Source: Acidovorax sp. 107
GTDB lineage: Bacteria; Pseudomonadota; Gammaproteobacteria; Burkholderiales; Burkholderiaceae_C
Direction: 5' to 3'
DNA length: 64,000 nucleotides
Assembly: GCF_003058055.1 (NCBI RefSeq)
Contig: NZ_QBTZ01000001.1
Span: 250,501-314,500, forward strand
Both the position numbers and the translations under genes were made by a program. Positions 36,949-43,969 of the stretch are shown here, piece after piece (the stretch's first letter is position 1; every line of letters begins with the position of its first letter). Below the pieces are notes generated by a model that did no database searches, was not told where the DNA came from, and saw only the letters and a list, made by a program, of their open reading frames with translations.

Positions 36949-37851
36949 ATGAGCGCTTCCCCCCTCCGTTCTCTTTTGCACCGTTTCTTCCCCTTCCTGG
37001 CCGTGCTGGGCTCCGTCACCGCACTGGGCATCGGCACCTCATGGGCCAAGCACTGGCTGTTCCCGGTGGTGGGAGCGCAGGGCACCACCGCCGTGCGCGT
37101 GGGCTTTTCTGCACTGCTGGTGTTGCTGCTGTGGCGGCCCTGGCGCTGGCACCTGTCGCGCGCGGACGCGCGGGCCGTCATGCTCTACGGCGCGGCGCTG
37201 GGCGGCATGAACCTCATGTTTTACATGTCGCTGCGTACCTTGCCGTTTGGCCTTGCGGTGGCCATCGAGTTTGCGGGACCACTGGCGGTGGCGATCTGGT
37301 CATCGCGCCGCGCGGTGGATTTTGTGTGGGTGGCGCTGGCCATCGCCGGCCTGGGCATGCTACTGCCGCTGGGGCTCAACGGCAGCACGCTGGACCCGGT
37401 GGGCGTCTTCTACGCCCTGGGCGCGGCCGTGTTCTGGGGGCTGTACATCGTGTTCGGCAAGCGCGCCGGGCACTTGCACGCGGGGCATTCGGTATCGCTG
37501 GGCCTGCTGGTGGCCGCGTTGGTGGTGGTGCCCGTGGGCGTGGTGCATGCGGGCGCGGCGCTGCTGTCGCCCACCGTGCTGCTCATTGGCGTGGCCGTGG
37601 CGGCGGTGTCCAGCGCCATCCCGATCTCGCTGGAGATGATGGCCCTGAAGCGCCTGCCCAAGGAGGCCTTCGGCATCATGATCAGCATGGAGCCCGCCGT
37701 GGCCGCGCTGGTGGCCATGGCGCTGCTGGGCGAGCACCTGAGCGCGGCGCAGTGGCTCGCCATCGGCTGCATCATGGCCGCGTCGATGGGCAGTGCCATG
37801 ACGGCTGCGCGCCCCGCTGCTGCCGACCACACGGCGCCGCAAGCGGCCTGA
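36949..37851 (+). CDS. rhtA: RhtA-like EamA/DMT exporter
   Basis: A 300-aa membrane protein with two EamA repeats and about ten hydrophobic spans. GIGTSWAKHWLFPVVGAQGT, LRTLPFGLAVAIEFAGPLAV, SSAIPISLEMMALKRLP and FGIMISMEPAVAALVAMALL are the pattern of RhtA/YbiF threonine-homoserine exporters. Substrate is inferred from family and from the divergent Lrp-type regulator. Confidence 0.82.
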   Translation: MSASPLRSLLHRFFPFLAVLGSVTALGIGTSWAKHWLFPVVGAQGTTAVRVGFSALLVLLLWRPWRWHLSRADARAVMLYGAALGGMNLMFYMSLRTLPFGLAVAIEFAGPLAVAIWSSRRAVDFVWVALAIAGLGMLLPLGLNGSTLDPVGVFYALGAAVFWGLYIVFGKRAGHLHAGHSVSLGLLVAALVVVPVGVVHAGAALLSPTVLLIGVAVAAVSSAIPISLEMMALKRLPKEAFGIMISMEPAVAALVAMALLGEHLSAAQWLAIGCIMAASMGSAMTAARPAAADHTAPQAA

Positions 37852-38020
37852 AGGTGCGTGCTGGCGGAGCGGTGCTGCCAAGCGGGTGGTGCCATGGCAC
37901 GGCGCATTGCCTGACAGGCGTGCGGTCTGCCGGCTGGCTTGATTGGTTGGGTTGCAGGGCTAAAAAAGGACTGTGACGGCACCCCCTTGGCGCCGTCGTC
38001 CCCTGTCCAAGGAGCCCATC

Positions 38021-38377
38021 ATGATTCCCTCCACCACCCCTTCCACTACGGTCACCGCACCCGTGGACGAAGACCTGGCCGAGCAAGCACGCCCCGGCTA
38101 CGGCATCCCGTCGCAAGATCCCCGAACCGGCGCCCAGACCGCGCTGGAGCCCGAAGACGCAGAGCGCGAAGCCCACTCCGCCCTGATGGGCGGCGGCATG
38201 ATGGCCGGCGCCGCAGCCGGCGCTGCCGTGGGCGTGGCCGTCGCGGGCCCGGTGGGTGTTGTGGTCGGTAGCACCTTGGGCGGCATTGCCGGTGCGCTGG
38301 GAGGTGCCGCTGCGGGCACCATGGTCAGCCCGGATGATCCTTCGGCCGAGGCTGTGGAAGGCGATCACCCTGCGTAG
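38021..38377 (+). CDS. small glycine/alanine-rich protein, function unknown
   Basis: A 118-aa protein. The polar N-terminus (about 60 residues) is followed by a Gly/Ala-rich hydrophobic region with glycine-zipper character (MMAGAAAGAAVGVAVAGPVG, GGIAGALGGAAAGTMV), then an acidic tail. Glycine-zipper segments often insert in membranes. AAGGAG 7 bp before the ATG at 38021 decides the start. It is the last host-type gene before the prophage. Confidence 0.7.
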   Translation: MIPSTTPSTTVTAPVDEDLAEQARPGYGIPSQDPRTGAQTALEPEDAEREAHSALMGGGMMAGAAAGAAVGVAVAGPVGVVVGSTLGGIAGALGGAAAGTMVSPDDPSAEAVEGDHPA

Positions 38378-38467
38378 TCTGCGTGAGGGCCAGAAGGCAA
38401 GACAGACTCGAAGTAAGGCCGCCAAGGCGGCTGCGCGCTGATTGGGGCAGTGCGCGTATTGCGTGCG

Positions 38468-38533
38468 GATGCTTCAAATTTGATAGCTGCCAGCGCATAT
38501 TTCACTAGCGCTTGTGGCCATTTTGGCTATGAA
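38468..38533 (+). repeat. dispersed intergenic repeat, copy E, at the prophage border
   Basis: Reads GCTTCAAATTTGATAGCTGC, CAGCGCATATTTCACTAGCG and CTTGTGGCCATTTTGGCTAT. It ends 3 bp before the tRNA-like fragment that probably marks the left attachment site, so it belongs to host sequence. Confidence 0.65.
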
Positions 38534-38535
38534 TC

Positions 38536-38558
38536 TGGTCCCCTCGACAGGAATCGAA
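38536..38558 (-). other. tRNA 3'-end-like fragment, candidate attL core
   Basis: On the minus strand the segment reads TTCGATTCC (T-loop and stem), TGTCGAGGGG, then ACCA, i.e. the 3' half of a T-arm, an acceptor strand and CCA. The sequence upstream of the T-loop no longer pairs with the T-stem, as expected where phage integration displaced a tRNA 3' end. The acceptor 5' partner would be CCCCTCG, which is unusual, so this is a candidate only. The intact tRNA would lie beyond the right end of the prophage. Confidence 0.35.
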
Positions 38559-38567
38559 AGCAAGCAT

Positions 38568-38777
38568 TCATGCGGCTTTCAGGCGTATGTGCGTGATTTG
38601 CGCGGGTTTTCTGTGAATGAAGGCCCGCACCTCACTGCGCAACCACAGCCGGTTACGCGGGGTTGAAGTGGGCGCCTCACCTGGGAAACCGGGCAGTTTC
38701 ACCAGCACATCCCGCGCGTGTCGCTCACTGCACTTGTTCATGATGGCGATGTCCGCCAAAGTCATCAGGTCGTTCAT
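38568..38777 (-). CDS. small HTH protein, possible excisionase/AlpA-like
   Basis: A 69-aa protein, last gene of the leftward phage operon and 10 bp from the candidate attachment site. DLMTLADIAIMNKCSERHAR followed by RNRLWLRSEVRAFI resembles a MerR/AlpA-type winged helix that ends with a wing and a C-terminal helix, the usual Xis fold. The role is inferred from fold and position. Confidence 0.6.
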   Translation of the reverse strand: MNDLMTLADIAIMNKCSERHARDVLVKLPGFPGEAPTSTPRNRLWLRSEVRAFIHRKPAQITHIRLKAA

Positions 38778-38820
38778 CTCTCTCCCCTATGAAAGACGCC
38801 CCTTGGGAGGGGCGGATATA

Positions 38821-39006
38821 TCACTGCTTTGCGCAAACATATTCGATTCGCTTGACAGTGCCTCCGGCCATTGCCTTGGCCGCTTTGCCAGCGGCTTCAC
38901 AGGCTTGCTGGCTTGAAAACTCGGCAGTAGTCAGGGCGTTCGAATTACCGTCACCCATCGGGCCGACATGCGCAAACAAGATCAAAATCCAAGCTGTTGA
39001 GTTCAT
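38821..39006 (-). CDS. small phage protein, possibly exported
   Basis: A 61-aa product starting MNSTAWILILFAHVGPMGDG, with a short hydrophobic N-terminus, a Ser/Ala-rich helix (SSQQACEAAGKAAKAM) and two Cys that could form a disulfide. I recall similar short proteins in other betaproteobacterial phages, without a known function. Confidence 0.55.
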   Translation of the reverse strand: MNSTAWILILFAHVGPMGDGNSNALTTAEFSSQQACEAAGKAAKAMAGGTVKRIEYVCAKQ

Positions 39007-39015
39007 CTCATTTCC

Positions 39016-39041
39016 CCAATAAAAAAACCGCTCATCGGCGG
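39016..39041 (-). terminator. leftward rho-independent terminator
   Basis: On the minus strand GCCGCC..ATGAGCGG forms a short stem followed by a T7 run (AAAAAAA on the plus strand at about 39020-39027). It lies inside the leftward operon, between the 48-aa and 61-aa genes. Confidence 0.5.
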
Positions 39042-39188
39042 CTAGTGGTTTGTGTGGATCGGCTCTGGCTCGTAGTCCGGAGCCGGAAACTCAAGGTCGT
39101 CTAGTTCTTCATCGCGCTCAAGCTCCCATGGCTTTGGGTTGCGCTTGGCTTCAATGGCCTTCTGGCGTTCGCGGGATTGGCAGCTCAT
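39042..39188 (-). CDS. 48-aa phage protein
   Basis: Starts MSCQSRERQKAIEAKRNPKP and ends with an acidic, proline-rich tail (DLEFPAPDYEPEPIHTNH). Its ATG overlaps the stop of the preceding gene by 4 bp (ATGA), the coupling used throughout this operon, which is the main reason to believe it. Unknown function. Confidence 0.6.
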   Translation of the reverse strand: MSCQSRERQKAIEAKRNPKPWELERDEELDDLEFPAPDYEPEPIHTNH

Positions 39189-39412
39189 TGAATCCACTCC
39201 TTTACGTTGGGCGGGTCAACTGAGGCATATACCACCGCCCACTGCACCAGTCCGTCTGGGTTGCACGCGCAGTTCTGGGCCGGTGCACCGCACATACAGC
39301 CCCCAAGGCTGGAGACTTCGGATGGTCTGTCAGGATGCGCCTCGCAGACCCAGCCTGAGTCGGAGCAGATGGGGCAGGCGTCTTGGCGCTCTCGGGCTCG
39401 GCGGCTAGCCAT
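39185..39412 (-). CDS. cysteine-rich phage protein
   Basis: A 75-aa protein with CPICSDSGWVCEAH and CMCGAPAQNCAC, i.e. paired CxxC motifs suited to zinc binding. ATG at 39412 is preceded by AAAGGTGG and preferred to a GTG three codons earlier. Overlaps both neighbours. Function unknown. Confidence 0.6.
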   Translation of the reverse strand: MASRRARERQDACPICSDSGWVCEAHPDRPSEVSSLGGCMCGAPAQNCACNPDGLVQWAVVYASVDPPNVKEWIQ

Positions 39413-39716
39413 CGGTGCCACCTTTTGCGGACGCTATGGCTTTATCTGCTGCAAGGGCAATGGGCATGATGACGTCTCGATAGTCCTGCTCGGTCACGCA
39501 CCGCATGATGAGCTTTGCCATGTCGCATGGAGACTGAGCGGCTTCACGCACCCAGAAGCGGAAGCAAGCCGCGTCCTGGCTCAATGCATCAACCTCCGCG
39601 CGCAACTCCGCGTTCCCTTGCTGCAATGCCTCTATGGCATCGGCTGCCAAGTCGAAAAGCGGCAGATTTGCGCCATCCATGCGAAGCCGCTTGGTCAGTT
39701 CTGTGTAGTTGCTCAT
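39405..39716 (-). CDS. phage protein, 103 aa
   Basis: Helical product beginning MSNYTELTKRLRMDGANLPL with a coiled-coil stretch (AADAIEALQQGNAELRAEVD). Its N-terminal pattern is common in small phage accessory proteins of the leftward operon. Function unknown. Confidence 0.65.
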   Translation of the reverse strand: MSNYTELTKRLRMDGANLPLFDLAADAIEALQQGNAELRAEVDALSQDAACFRFWVREAAQSPCDMAKLIMRCVTEQDYRDVIMPIALAADKAIASAKGGTDG

Positions 39717-39922
39717 TGTTCGTCCTTGTACGATGCAAAAAGAGCAGTATCAATCCGGCGCATGTCATCAGCCGTTTTCTTGATCTGCGCTTCATCAGTC
39801 ATGCCGATCTCGCGCAAGAAGTCTTCGGTAGACAAAGGCCCTTTGCATGGCTTTTCAGCTTCTTGATTGATGGCTGCATATTGAGTTTTGAAATGCTCCC
39901 AGTAGCTCATTGGTTTGCTCAT
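39713..39922 (-). CDS. phage protein, 69 aa
   Basis: Starts MSKPMSYWEHFKTQYAAINQ; GGAGAA lies 8 bp upstream of the ATG at 39922, which also shares its A with the upstream gene's stop (TAATG). Polar, mostly helical. Function unknown. Confidence 0.6.
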   Translation of the reverse strand: MSKPMSYWEHFKTQYAAINQEAEKPCKGPLSTEDFLREIGMTDEAQIKKTADDMRRIDTALFASYKDEQ

Positions 39923-40068
39923 TAGGGCTTCTCCTTGTGCCAAGCGGGTAATCCCGGCCTTCCTTTTGGCGGCTTAAATTTGCGCTCAAACTTGTCAATC
40001 TGGTAGAGCACGACAAAGATGAAAATCAGAAATGGCGAAGACCATGCCAATATCAAAAAGATGCTCAT
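39922..40068 (-). CDS. 48-aa single-span membrane protein
   Basis: MSIFLILAWSSPFLIFIFVV begins a single hydrophobic span followed by a basic C-terminal tail (KFERKFKPPKGRPGLP). The start overlaps the preceding stop (ATGA) and its stop overlaps the next start (TAATG). Topology suggests N-out/C-in with the positive tail in the cytoplasm. Confidence 0.6.
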   Translation of the reverse strand: MSIFLILAWSSPFLIFIFVVLYQIDKFERKFKPPKGRPGLPAWHKEKP

Positions 40069-40259
40069 TGGATAGTCTCCTTGAGGGCGCGGATACGCTC
40101 TGCTGCGTGATAGGAGTAGGCTTCTTCACCTTCTCCGTCAAACAGCTTCGCCGCTTCTTCCAGCGCATCCCGCCGTGCTTCGGCCTCGACAAAGCGGCCA
40201 AGCATCAAAGGGCTTTGGTATTTATTCCAGTGCGCAACGATCTGTTCGTTTGTCAGCAT
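40065..40259 (-). CDS. phage protein, 64 aa
   Basis: MLTNEQIVAHWNKYQSPLML start and a helical, acidic body ending HAAERIRALKETIQ. The 'TNEQI' opening is widespread in small phage proteins. Overlaps the next gene by ATGA. Function unknown. Confidence 0.6.
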   Translation of the reverse strand: MLTNEQIVAHWNKYQSPLMLGRFVEAEARRDALEEAAKLFDGEGEEAYSYHAAERIRALKETIQ

Positions 40260-40522
40260 GGCGCTTTCTCCTGTAGGCGGGCGCGGGCTGCTTTGACAAC
40301 CGCCACTCGCTCACGCAATAGCGCATGTTCACCACCCGGGCTTACCAGCGCTTCCAGCAATCTCCGTATCAGCGCTTCGTCGTCCTTGCGGACCTCGGCC
40401 AGCAGGCTTTCTAACCCCGCCACTGAAAACCCGAAGGCCGGGTTCTGTGTGTCCGCGCGGTTGCGGTAGCTCAGTGCGCCATGGCGCTTGGCCAGCGCTT
40501 CCAGTTCGTCACTCAGCGCCAT
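40253..40522 (-). CDS. phage protein, 89 aa, helical
   Basis: ATG at 40522 has GGAGG 5 bp upstream and is chosen over an earlier in-frame ATG. Begins MALSDELEALAKRHG; the body is a pair of long helices (LESLLAEVRKDDEALIRRLL). Function unknown. Confidence 0.6.
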   Translation of the reverse strand: MALSDELEALAKRHGALSYRNRADTQNPAFGFSVAGLESLLAEVRKDDEALIRRLLEALVSPGGEHALLRERVAVVKAARARLQEKAPC

Positions 40523-40673
40523 GCTGGCCTCCAATCTTGATGTACACATCGGGCCGCGCTACAGCCACAACCCGATCATTACCTTCCCTACGCATTGGCA
40601 CACGTTCGCACATCCTCAATGCAAGCCAGCGAACAACAAAGAGTGGCAGCAGTTCAGTCCACTTTGCCAACAT
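40509..40673 (-). CDS. phage protein, 54 aa
   Basis: MLAKWTELLPLFVVRWLALR begins with a hydrophobic-aromatic helix, then a basic segment and VAVARPDVYIKIGGQHGAE. AAAGGAGG precedes the ATG at 40673. It overlaps the next gene by 14 bp. Function unknown. Confidence 0.55.
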   Translation of the reverse strand: MLAKWTELLPLFVVRWLALRMCERVPMRREGNDRVVAVARPDVYIKIGGQHGAE

Positions 40674-40674
40674 G

Positions 40675-41142
40675 CTAGCCTCCTTTGATGCGACGGCGCG
40701 CAGGCCGAAGCACATGGCCGCCGTAAATGTTGCCCGAGAAAATGCCGTTCGGGTCGATGGCCCATGTCGTGGTGTCGTCCGAGAGGAACTCATCGTCATC
40801 CTCAATACGGTCCACGCCAGAATGCAAAAGCCTGTACTGCGGCACCGCCCCGGCCTGCGCCTGGGTGGGCTGCGGGGTGGTGTAGAGTGCGTACATGCCT
40901 TCTTGAAGCTGAAAGGCCGCTGGCTCGGCTATGTGAGTGAGCGAAACGCCACCTTTTGTTTTCCCAATTTCCAGTCGCGCCACCGGCTCTCCCGCCTGAA
41001 CTGGCTGACCCCACTTTGCGAGGACTGCGCGGGCGAAGCCATACAGTGCTACGGGACTGTCATCTATATCGAAGCCTGTTTCATCTTCGTAGAGCTTTGC
41101 TATCTCCGCATCGCTCGGGCTCGGTGTTTTGATGTCGGTCAT
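40675..41142 (-). CDS. phage accessory protein, Ea/Eaa-like, 155 aa
   Basis: Mosaic protein with GEPVARLEIGKT and a YTTPQPTQAQAG linker, features shared with the 192-aa and 319-aa proteins of the same operon and with Ea-type accessory proteins of lambdoid phages. Function unknown. Confidence 0.6.
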   Translation of the reverse strand: MTDIKTPSPSDAEIAKLYEDETGFDIDDSPVALYGFARAVLAKWGQPVQAGEPVARLEIGKTKGGVSLTHIAEPAAFQLQEGMYALYTTPQPTQAQAGAVPQYRLLHSGVDRIEDDDEFLSDDTTTWAIDPNGIFSGNIYGGHVLRPARRRIKGG

Positions 41143-42098
41143 TTGTGAGTTCCTTGGTGGGTGGCATGCTGGGCGGCGTCTATGAATTCGTCAAGCTCTC
41201 CCCGCAAGCTGCCGACTGGAACCAAGCATTCACGCATGTCGTTGGGGGCAAAGACGCAGCAGGTTTCTTCTGCATCGTCACCCTCATGCTGTTCACGCAG
41301 CCACCGATACCGTGCTGCATCCAGTGCATCTGCCGTTGCTGGCTGTGGTGCGGCACGGGCTGCGAGTTGCGATTTAAGGTTGCGAATTTCAATGCCAAAA
41401 GCCTGAGCTTCGCAAAATCTCGCGCACGGGGCAGGGTGCTTTCCTTTGGCCTGCAGCGCATGACGGAACCCAATCGCGGATTCAATATGCCGCTGTGCGA
41501 TGCGTTCGAACGCTAGGCTGTCAAAGTTGCACTTCCTCACCAACTCGGCGCCCATGCGCTCGTGCATTTCATTGAGCATGGCGACCGCGATTTGATGCGC
41601 TCCAGACTCCCCCTCCTGCCCCGGCTGGGCTGTCATGTTCAATTCCCGCCCGTTTTTCGACACGTCATCTGCGACATGTTCGATTACCGGCGAGTTTTGA
41701 ACATGAACCGGCTGGGCTGGCGCAGGGGATGGGCTGGGCTGGGGTTCGGCAAGCAGTCGCGCTGCAAGCTGTTCAGCGTGGGCGTGCAAGCGGTCGAAAG
41801 CGGCGGCAGGAACATACCCGGCTGGCACCCCTGCCTGCGCTGCGCTGAGTGCCTCGACCTGGGCCCGCAGTTCAATGATGGTGTTGTTGTCATCTATGAT
41901 TTGGGCGTGCAGGCGGCGCAGTTCGGCTTCGAGCTTTGCTCGGGTTGCGTGGCGATCTGCCAGAAGTTCGGCTGTGTAGGATTTGCTGGTGCCGTAGAGG
42001 TCTTCCATCACGTACATCGCGTGCGCCTTGGCATATGAATCAGCCAGTCGCAGCGCTTCCGGCAGTTCTGCCGATACGGTGGGGGTGGGGGTTGTCAT
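41139..42098 (-). CDS. phage accessory protein, Ead/Ea22-like, 319 aa
   Basis: N-terminal helical part with a coiled coil (ATRAKLEAELRRLHAQIIDD, IELRAQVEAL), a Pro-rich linker (EPQPSPSPAPAQP), then a C-terminal DALDAARYRWLREQ module typical of Ea22-like phage proteins. ATG at 42098 chosen by coupling to the upstream gene. Function unknown; such proteins are non-essential in lambdoid phages. Confidence 0.65.
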   Translation of the reverse strand: MTTPTPTVSAELPEALRLADSYAKAHAMYVMEDLYGTSKSYTAELLADRHATRAKLEAELRRLHAQIIDDNNTIIELRAQVEALSAAQAGVPAGYVPAAAFDRLHAHAEQLAARLLAEPQPSPSPAPAQPVHVQNSPVIEHVADDVSKNGRELNMTAQPGQEGESGAHQIAVAMLNEMHERMGAELVRKCNFDSLAFERIAQRHIESAIGFRHALQAKGKHPAPCARFCEAQAFGIEIRNLKSQLAARAAPQPATADALDAARYRWLREQHEGDDAEETCCVFAPNDMRECLVPVGSLRGELDEFIDAAQHATHQGTHK

Positions 42099-42460
42099 GT
42101 TGTTTCCTCGGGATCGTTCATCACGTACTGGTGGCGATAGCCGCGTGCCATGCGCTTGAATGCGCTGGACGCCATGACGCGCACCTTTTCTTTGCCGAAC
42201 TGGCGGCCATCTGGGTCGATAAATTGGCGCAGGTAGAAAGTGCGCTCTGGGTATTTCCCAGGCTTGAAGGAGCCCAGCACCTCCAGCACCATGAAGCCTT
42301 CTCCATCCGCCACCCATTGCTCATCCGAATACTCGTAGTCCCCGTACTCGCAGCGGGTTCCAGGCTTCCAGGTCTTCACGCCATCAACAAACTCACCGTC
42401 CATTGGCCCGCTGTATTCATGGCGGACAAATGGAAACTTGATCTTGCGGATGTCACCCAT
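42095..42460 (-). CDS. phage protein, 121 aa
   Basis: Begins MGDIRKIKFPFVRHEYSGPM with a beta-rich, aromatic body (YGDYEYSDEQWVADGEGFM) and VMASSAFKRMARGYRH near the end. GGGAAATG region precedes the ATG at 42460. Family not recognised. Confidence 0.6.
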   Translation of the reverse strand: MGDIRKIKFPFVRHEYSGPMDGEFVDGVKTWKPGTRCEYGDYEYSDEQWVADGEGFMVLEVLGSFKPGKYPERTFYLRQFIDPDGRQFGKEKVRVMASSAFKRMARGYRHQYVMNDPEETT

Positions 42461-43031
42461 TTCCCTCTCCCTCAGTAGATGGAGCAGGGGGGAGGGCGGC
42501 GAGCATCGCCCGATATGCCGCCCACGGCGCGTTGCACGCTCCGAGTGACTGCGCGGCTTGTTGGTAAGCGCGGGTCGCATCTGTGATCATTTCGAGCGTC
42601 GGCTCAATCGGCACCATCACCCACCCCGCTGCTACTGCAGGCTGTGGGGCGGCGGCCAGATACAGCATGTGGCCGCCATAAGGTCTCACATCATTGGCAG
42701 CGGGTAGCACCTTCGCGTCCGTTTCGAAGCGACTCACCCAGAGTTGCGCCACCGGCTCTTGTCCCGCAGCAGGCAGTGACAGGGATGCGCGGGCTTTCCG
42801 GTCTGCATCGACGTAAGCGCGCATATGGGCTGTGCTGAATGCTGCTTCCTCGCTGCACCAGCCCTTGCCGTCGCAATCTGGGCAGCGTTCGCGTTCTGGT
42901 GGTTGGAAATAGCCCATGCTGATTGGGTCGCCTACCTCGCCATTCCCATCGCAGGAATCGCATCTGAACCGTGCGGGCCAGCCTTCAGGAAACTCTGGAT
43001 AGTCGCGCTCAGTATTCGTGTTCTCAGCCAT
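42453..43031 (-). CDS. zinc-finger phage accessory protein, 192 aa
   Basis: Two DnaJ-type CxxCxGxG motifs (CDSCDGNGEVG and CPDCDGKGW) at about residues 24-60, then an Ea-like part (GQEPVAQLWVSRFET, AAPQPAVAAGWVMVPIEPTL). The second half resembles an Eaa module seen in other lambdoid phages. Function unknown. Confidence 0.65.
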   Translation of the reverse strand: MAENTNTERDYPEFPEGWPARFRCDSCDGNGEVGDPISMGYFQPPERERCPDCDGKGWCSEEAAFSTAHMRAYVDADRKARASLSLPAAGQEPVAQLWVSRFETDAKVLPAANDVRPYGGHMLYLAAAPQPAVAAGWVMVPIEPTLEMITDATRAYQQAAQSLGACNAPWAAYRAMLAALPPAPSTEGEGNG

Positions 43032-43048
43032 ACGGCCTCCTTGTGGTG

Positions 43049-43249
43049 TCAGGACTGCTGCTGCAGTGCCCAGTCGATGATTTCTCGCGCCTCAGTGAGC
43101 GCAACGCGCAGTGCAGCCAACTCGCGGAACTTCCGTAGCTCGTTGTTGCTTTCCATGGCTCGCACTTCCTGCAGGAATTCCACCTGCTGCTCGGCCTGCA
43201 GGGCGCGGCGCTTCCACTGTTTGATGGTGGGTTCGCGGGGTTCGGTCAT
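43049..43249 (-). CDS. phage coiled-coil protein, 66 aa
   Basis: Almost entirely helical, MTEPREPTIKQWKRRALQAE start and LRVALTEAREIIDWALQQ end; a coiled coil is likely. Stop-start overlap with the next upstream gene. Function unknown. Confidence 0.6.
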   Translation of the reverse strand: MTEPREPTIKQWKRRALQAEQQVEFLQEVRAMESNNELRKFRELAALRVALTEAREIIDWALQQQS

Positions 43250-43737
43250 GCCTGCATCCCAAGCGCCCGCCGAACATCGGCAGTACCCATGCCCGCCGTG
43301 CTGGCGAGTAGCTGATCGAGTTGCAAGGCCCCAGCAGCCAGGCTGAACGTGTGCAGCTTGGGCATCAGCCTGTCTATGGCCTGCAGGCCTGCGATCACTG
43401 TGCCGCGCTGGCGGTCCAACTCTGCAGGTGTCTCTGCAATGTCTGCCAGGGCGTTTGCCGTGCCAGCCAGAATGCGGGCCTCTGGTGTCTCACCCAGGCC
43501 ATGCAGACCGGCCGCGTGGCAGACGATATACACCAGCCGCCTGGCCATGGTTGCCACCCGCGCCGCGTCGTCACCCATGTACGCCTGCAGTCCGGTGTCG
43601 GTGCGCAGGCGCTGAATGTCAGCCTCGATACGGCTGCGAATCACGGCCTCGGTCACCGGGTTGATGACTTCGTGCCGGTTCTTGTCAAAAGCGCACTGGC
43701 GGGCGCGCTTCCTGGCGTAGGCGCTGGTCTTTCTCAC
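43246..43737 (-). CDS. phage protein, 163 aa
   Basis: Basic N-terminus (MRKTSAYARKRARQCAFDKN) and a helical remainder with MARRLVYIVCHAAGLHGLG and DRQRGTVIAGLQAIDRLMP. The family is not recognised with certainty. Coupled by ATGA overlaps on both sides. Confidence 0.6.
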   Translation of the reverse strand: MRKTSAYARKRARQCAFDKNRHEVINPVTEAVIRSRIEADIQRLRTDTGLQAYMGDDAARVATMARRLVYIVCHAAGLHGLGETPEARILAGTANALADIAETPAELDRQRGTVIAGLQAIDRLMPKLHTFSLAAGALQLDQLLASTAGMGTADVRRALGMQA

Positions 43738-43916
43738 TGTCGCCCCCTGTACTGCAGCTCCTTGCCCTCATACCGCCCGCGCATCGTGCTGTTGAGGTGG
43801 GGGATGGTCTGGTGGTCGGACAAGTCGATCCGTTCCTTTTCGCGCTGGGCCTCCCACTTGGTCTGTGGGACTGGGTTGGCCAGGGCAAAGCCTGCGGGTT
43901 TCTTGGGTTTAGTCAT
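43734..43916 (-). CDS. phage protein, 60 aa
   Basis: Short basic protein, MTKPKKPAGFALANPVPQTK start and a C-terminal MRGRYEGKELQYRGRQ. It is the first gene after a terminator that follows the exonuclease gene. Function unknown. Confidence 0.6.
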   Translation of the reverse strand: MTKPKKPAGFALANPVPQTKWEAQREKERIDLSDHQTIPHLNSTMRGRYEGKELQYRGRQ

Positions 43917-43921
43917 GGCGT

Positions 43922-43946
43922 AAAAAAACCCGCACTTGGCGGGCTT
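43922..43946 (-). terminator. leftward terminator after the exonuclease gene
   Basis: On the minus strand AAGCCCGCCAAGTGCGGG forms a stem (CCCGC / GCGGG) followed by T7, seen as AAAAAAA on the plus strand. It separates the recombination genes from the distal accessory genes, so distal expression would need antitermination or leakage. Confidence 0.6.
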
Positions 43947-43969
43947 GGGGGTTGGGGTTGCTGGGTGGG

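Noticed and set aside
38536..38558. Calling an intact tRNA gene at the prophage border
   Set aside because: Only the T-loop to CCA part is present; the 5' half, anticodon and D arms are absent, so it is at most a displaced 3' end.
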